Assembly (NCBI GenBank): GCA_003402375.1
Contig: QFXJ01000005.1
Span: 1 to 48,013 of the forward strand
Direction of reading: 5' to 3'
Length of the DNA stretch: 48,013 nucleotides
Source: Candidatus Nitrotoga sp. CP45
Lineage (GTDB): Bacteria; Pseudomonadota; Gammaproteobacteria; Burkholderiales; Gallionellaceae
Shown in pieces: positions 47,139 through 48,013 of the stretch. The notes under the pieces were generated by a model that made no database searches, had not been told where the DNA came from, and worked only from the letters and a program-made list of their open reading frames with translations. The position numbers were made by a program, and so were the translations under genes. The number at the start of each line of letters is the position of its first letter. Within the stretch, counting starts at the first letter, position 1.

Positions 47139-48013
47139 GTTTCGTTATCTTTCAAAGAAAAAATGATTGGTACCTTGAACCATTTGTTAATCGCCTCTCC
47201 AGCCTGACGGGCAGGGATGAAGTGCCATGTCCTCACGGTTTTCAACGCATTGTCATCCAGCATGGTGTGGCCGCTGCTCTGAGCCACATTGACTTGACCG
47301 CACGAACCATCTGCCAGTACTTCTACATTCAATATCACCTTGCCTTGCAAACCCATGCGACGTGCTGCAACTGGATATGATGGACTCTCATTTTTCAGGC
47401 GATAAAATGCTTTGTAACTTGGCTCGCTTTGATCTGCATTGAGGCGAGCCATTTCGGCTGCGGCACGCGCTTTGGTGTCCGCTTCAACTTTTGCTTTAGC
47501 GAGCGCAGCATCATGTTCTGCTTTAGCTCTCGCCGCTTCCTGCTCGGCCTTAAGACGAGCAGCTTCAGCTTCTGCACGTGCCATGGCTTCTGCTCTTGCC
47601 CGGGCTTGCGCAGCTTCTTGCTCCGCCCTGAGCCGTGCAGTTTCGGCACGCGCAAGGGCATCTGCTTTTGCCTGGGCCTGCGCTGCCTCGTGTTCTGCAC
47701 GGGCTCGCGCCGCTTCCTGTTCTGCTTTAAGACGAACCGCTTCGGCCTCCGCTCTTGCCCTGGCTTCTGCTTGTGCCTTGGCTTCCGCCCGTACCCGAGC
47801 CTGCGCTGCCTCGTGCTCTGCACGGACCCGCGCCGCTTCCTGTTCTGCTTTAAGGCGAACCGCTTCGGCCTCCGCTCTTGCCCTGGCTTCTGCTTGTGCC
47901 TTGGCTTCCGCCCGTACCCGAGCCTGCGCTGCCTCGTGCTCTGCACGGGCTCGCGCCGCTTCCTGTTCTGCTTTAAGGCGAACCGCTTCGGCCTCCGCTC
48001 TTGCCCTGGCTTC
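47135..48013 (-). CDS. tonB: TonB-family energy transducer with TolA-like repeat region (partial)
   Basis: An uninterrupted minus-strand frame runs from the window end to a TGA at 47135, giving at least 292 residues; the N-terminal part lies beyond the window. The C-terminal ~85 residues are a TonB domain ([40 protein letters not shown] and IPARQ). Before it lies about 200 residues of Ala/Glu/Arg/Lys-rich helix (pattern [18 protein letters not shown]), like TolA rather than the Pro-rich spacer of classical TonB. It overlaps exbB by four bases, so tonB-exbB-exbD are one operon. Substrate specificity is unknown. Other frames in the repeat region are artefacts of the tandem repeat. Confidence 0.88.
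   Translation of the reverse strand, partial: EARARAEAEAVRLKAEQEAARARAEHEAAQARVRAEAKAQAEARARAEAEAVRLKAEQEAARVRAEHEAAQARVRAEAKAQAEARARAEAEAVRLKAEQEAARARAEHEAAQAQAKADALARAETARLRAEQEAAQARARAEAMARAEAEAARLKAEQEAARAKAEHDAALAKAKVEADTKARAAAEMARLNADQSEPSYKAFYRLKNESPSYPVAARRMGLQGKVILNVEVLADGSCGQVNVAQSSGHTMLDDNALKTVRTWHFIPARQAGEAINKWFKVPIIFSLKDNET
47681..48013 (-). repeat. 123-bp tandem repeat within the TonB helix
   Basis: The block containing CGCTTCGGCCTCCGCTCTTG recurs at 47738, 47861 and 47984, exactly 123 bases (41 codons) apart, with almost identical DNA between copies; the repeats continue past the window edge. The unit encodes two to three charged helical heptad-like segments, so changes in copy number keep frame and alter helix length. 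Confidence 0.85.

Noticed and set aside
47395-47946. 183-codon minus-strand frame inside the tonB repeats
   Set aside because: It is the tandem repeat read out of frame (Arg/Lys/Gln-rich periodic sequence); the TonB frame is continuous to the window edge.

Overview
The window reads as a chromosomal segment of a chemolithoautotrophic betaproteobacterium, most likely order Nitrosomonadales and perhaps the Gallionellaceae. This rests on a form I RuBisCO cluster without carboxysome genes (cbbR, cbbLSQO), the conserved ndk-rlmN-pilW-rodZ-ispG-hisS-yfgM-bamB-der block, and betaproteobacterial-looking housekeeping proteins. The genus is inference; no 16S rRNA is present. No CRISPR array, rRNA or intact transposase gene was seen.

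Layout. Positions 1-3927: the tail of an unidentified gene, then glcDEF (glycolate oxidase). Positions 3928-4696: a junkyard holding a broken reversed glcE-like remnant, a 149-bp MITE-like element with a TTAT target duplication, and a long palindrome. Positions 4697-11365: cbbR divergent from cbbL-cbbS-cbbQ-cbbO plus a 100-aa unknown ORF overlapping cbbO. RuBisCO oxygenation makes 2-phosphoglycolate; after dephosphorylation GlcDEF would oxidise the glycolate, so salvage sits beside carbon fixation. Positions 11366-12083: a small exported protein with its own promoter, operator-like palindrome and terminator. Positions 12145-17709: lolD and lolC/E (lipoprotein export, minus strand), an RpfE-type protein, accA and tilS. 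Positions 17800-20853: an AT-rich stretch with an orphan gene, an HU-family gene, a 37-aa basic peptide, a membrane-anchored HtrA protease and a small conserved unknown. Positions 20857-23070: tRNA-Glu, tRNA-Ala and gltX on the minus strand and tRNA-Val on the plus strand.

Positions 23380-32560: the ndk-to-der housekeeping run (nucleotide balance, rRNA/tRNA methylation, pilus secretin pilotin, cell shape, isoprenoids, histidyl-tRNA, outer-membrane assembly, ribosome assembly). Positions 32561-36831: an accessory region with an inverted-repeat element, an exported beta-helix protein, a diguanylate cyclase, a tightly linked FRG-domain gene plus 92-aa ORF, and a frameshifted replication-protein remnant. 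Positions 36828-41355: a response regulator with an EAL domain and a 1086-aa hybrid sensor kinase with a CxxCH haem-type sensor domain, probably a redox-to-c-di-GMP pathway. Positions 41356-48013: an unknown lipoprotein with a TTG start, mtgA, aroE (carrying an in-frame insertion), a Sel1-repeat lipoprotein, and a tonB-exbB-exbD operon whose TonB has a TolA-like charged helix built from 123-bp tandem repeats and runs off the window.

The best candidates for something undescribed are the FRG/92-aa pair with its neighbouring replication remnant, the 100-aa partner of cbbO, the haem-sensor kinase/EAL pair and the repeat-built TonB. No single stretch is a clear-cut new system from sequence alone.
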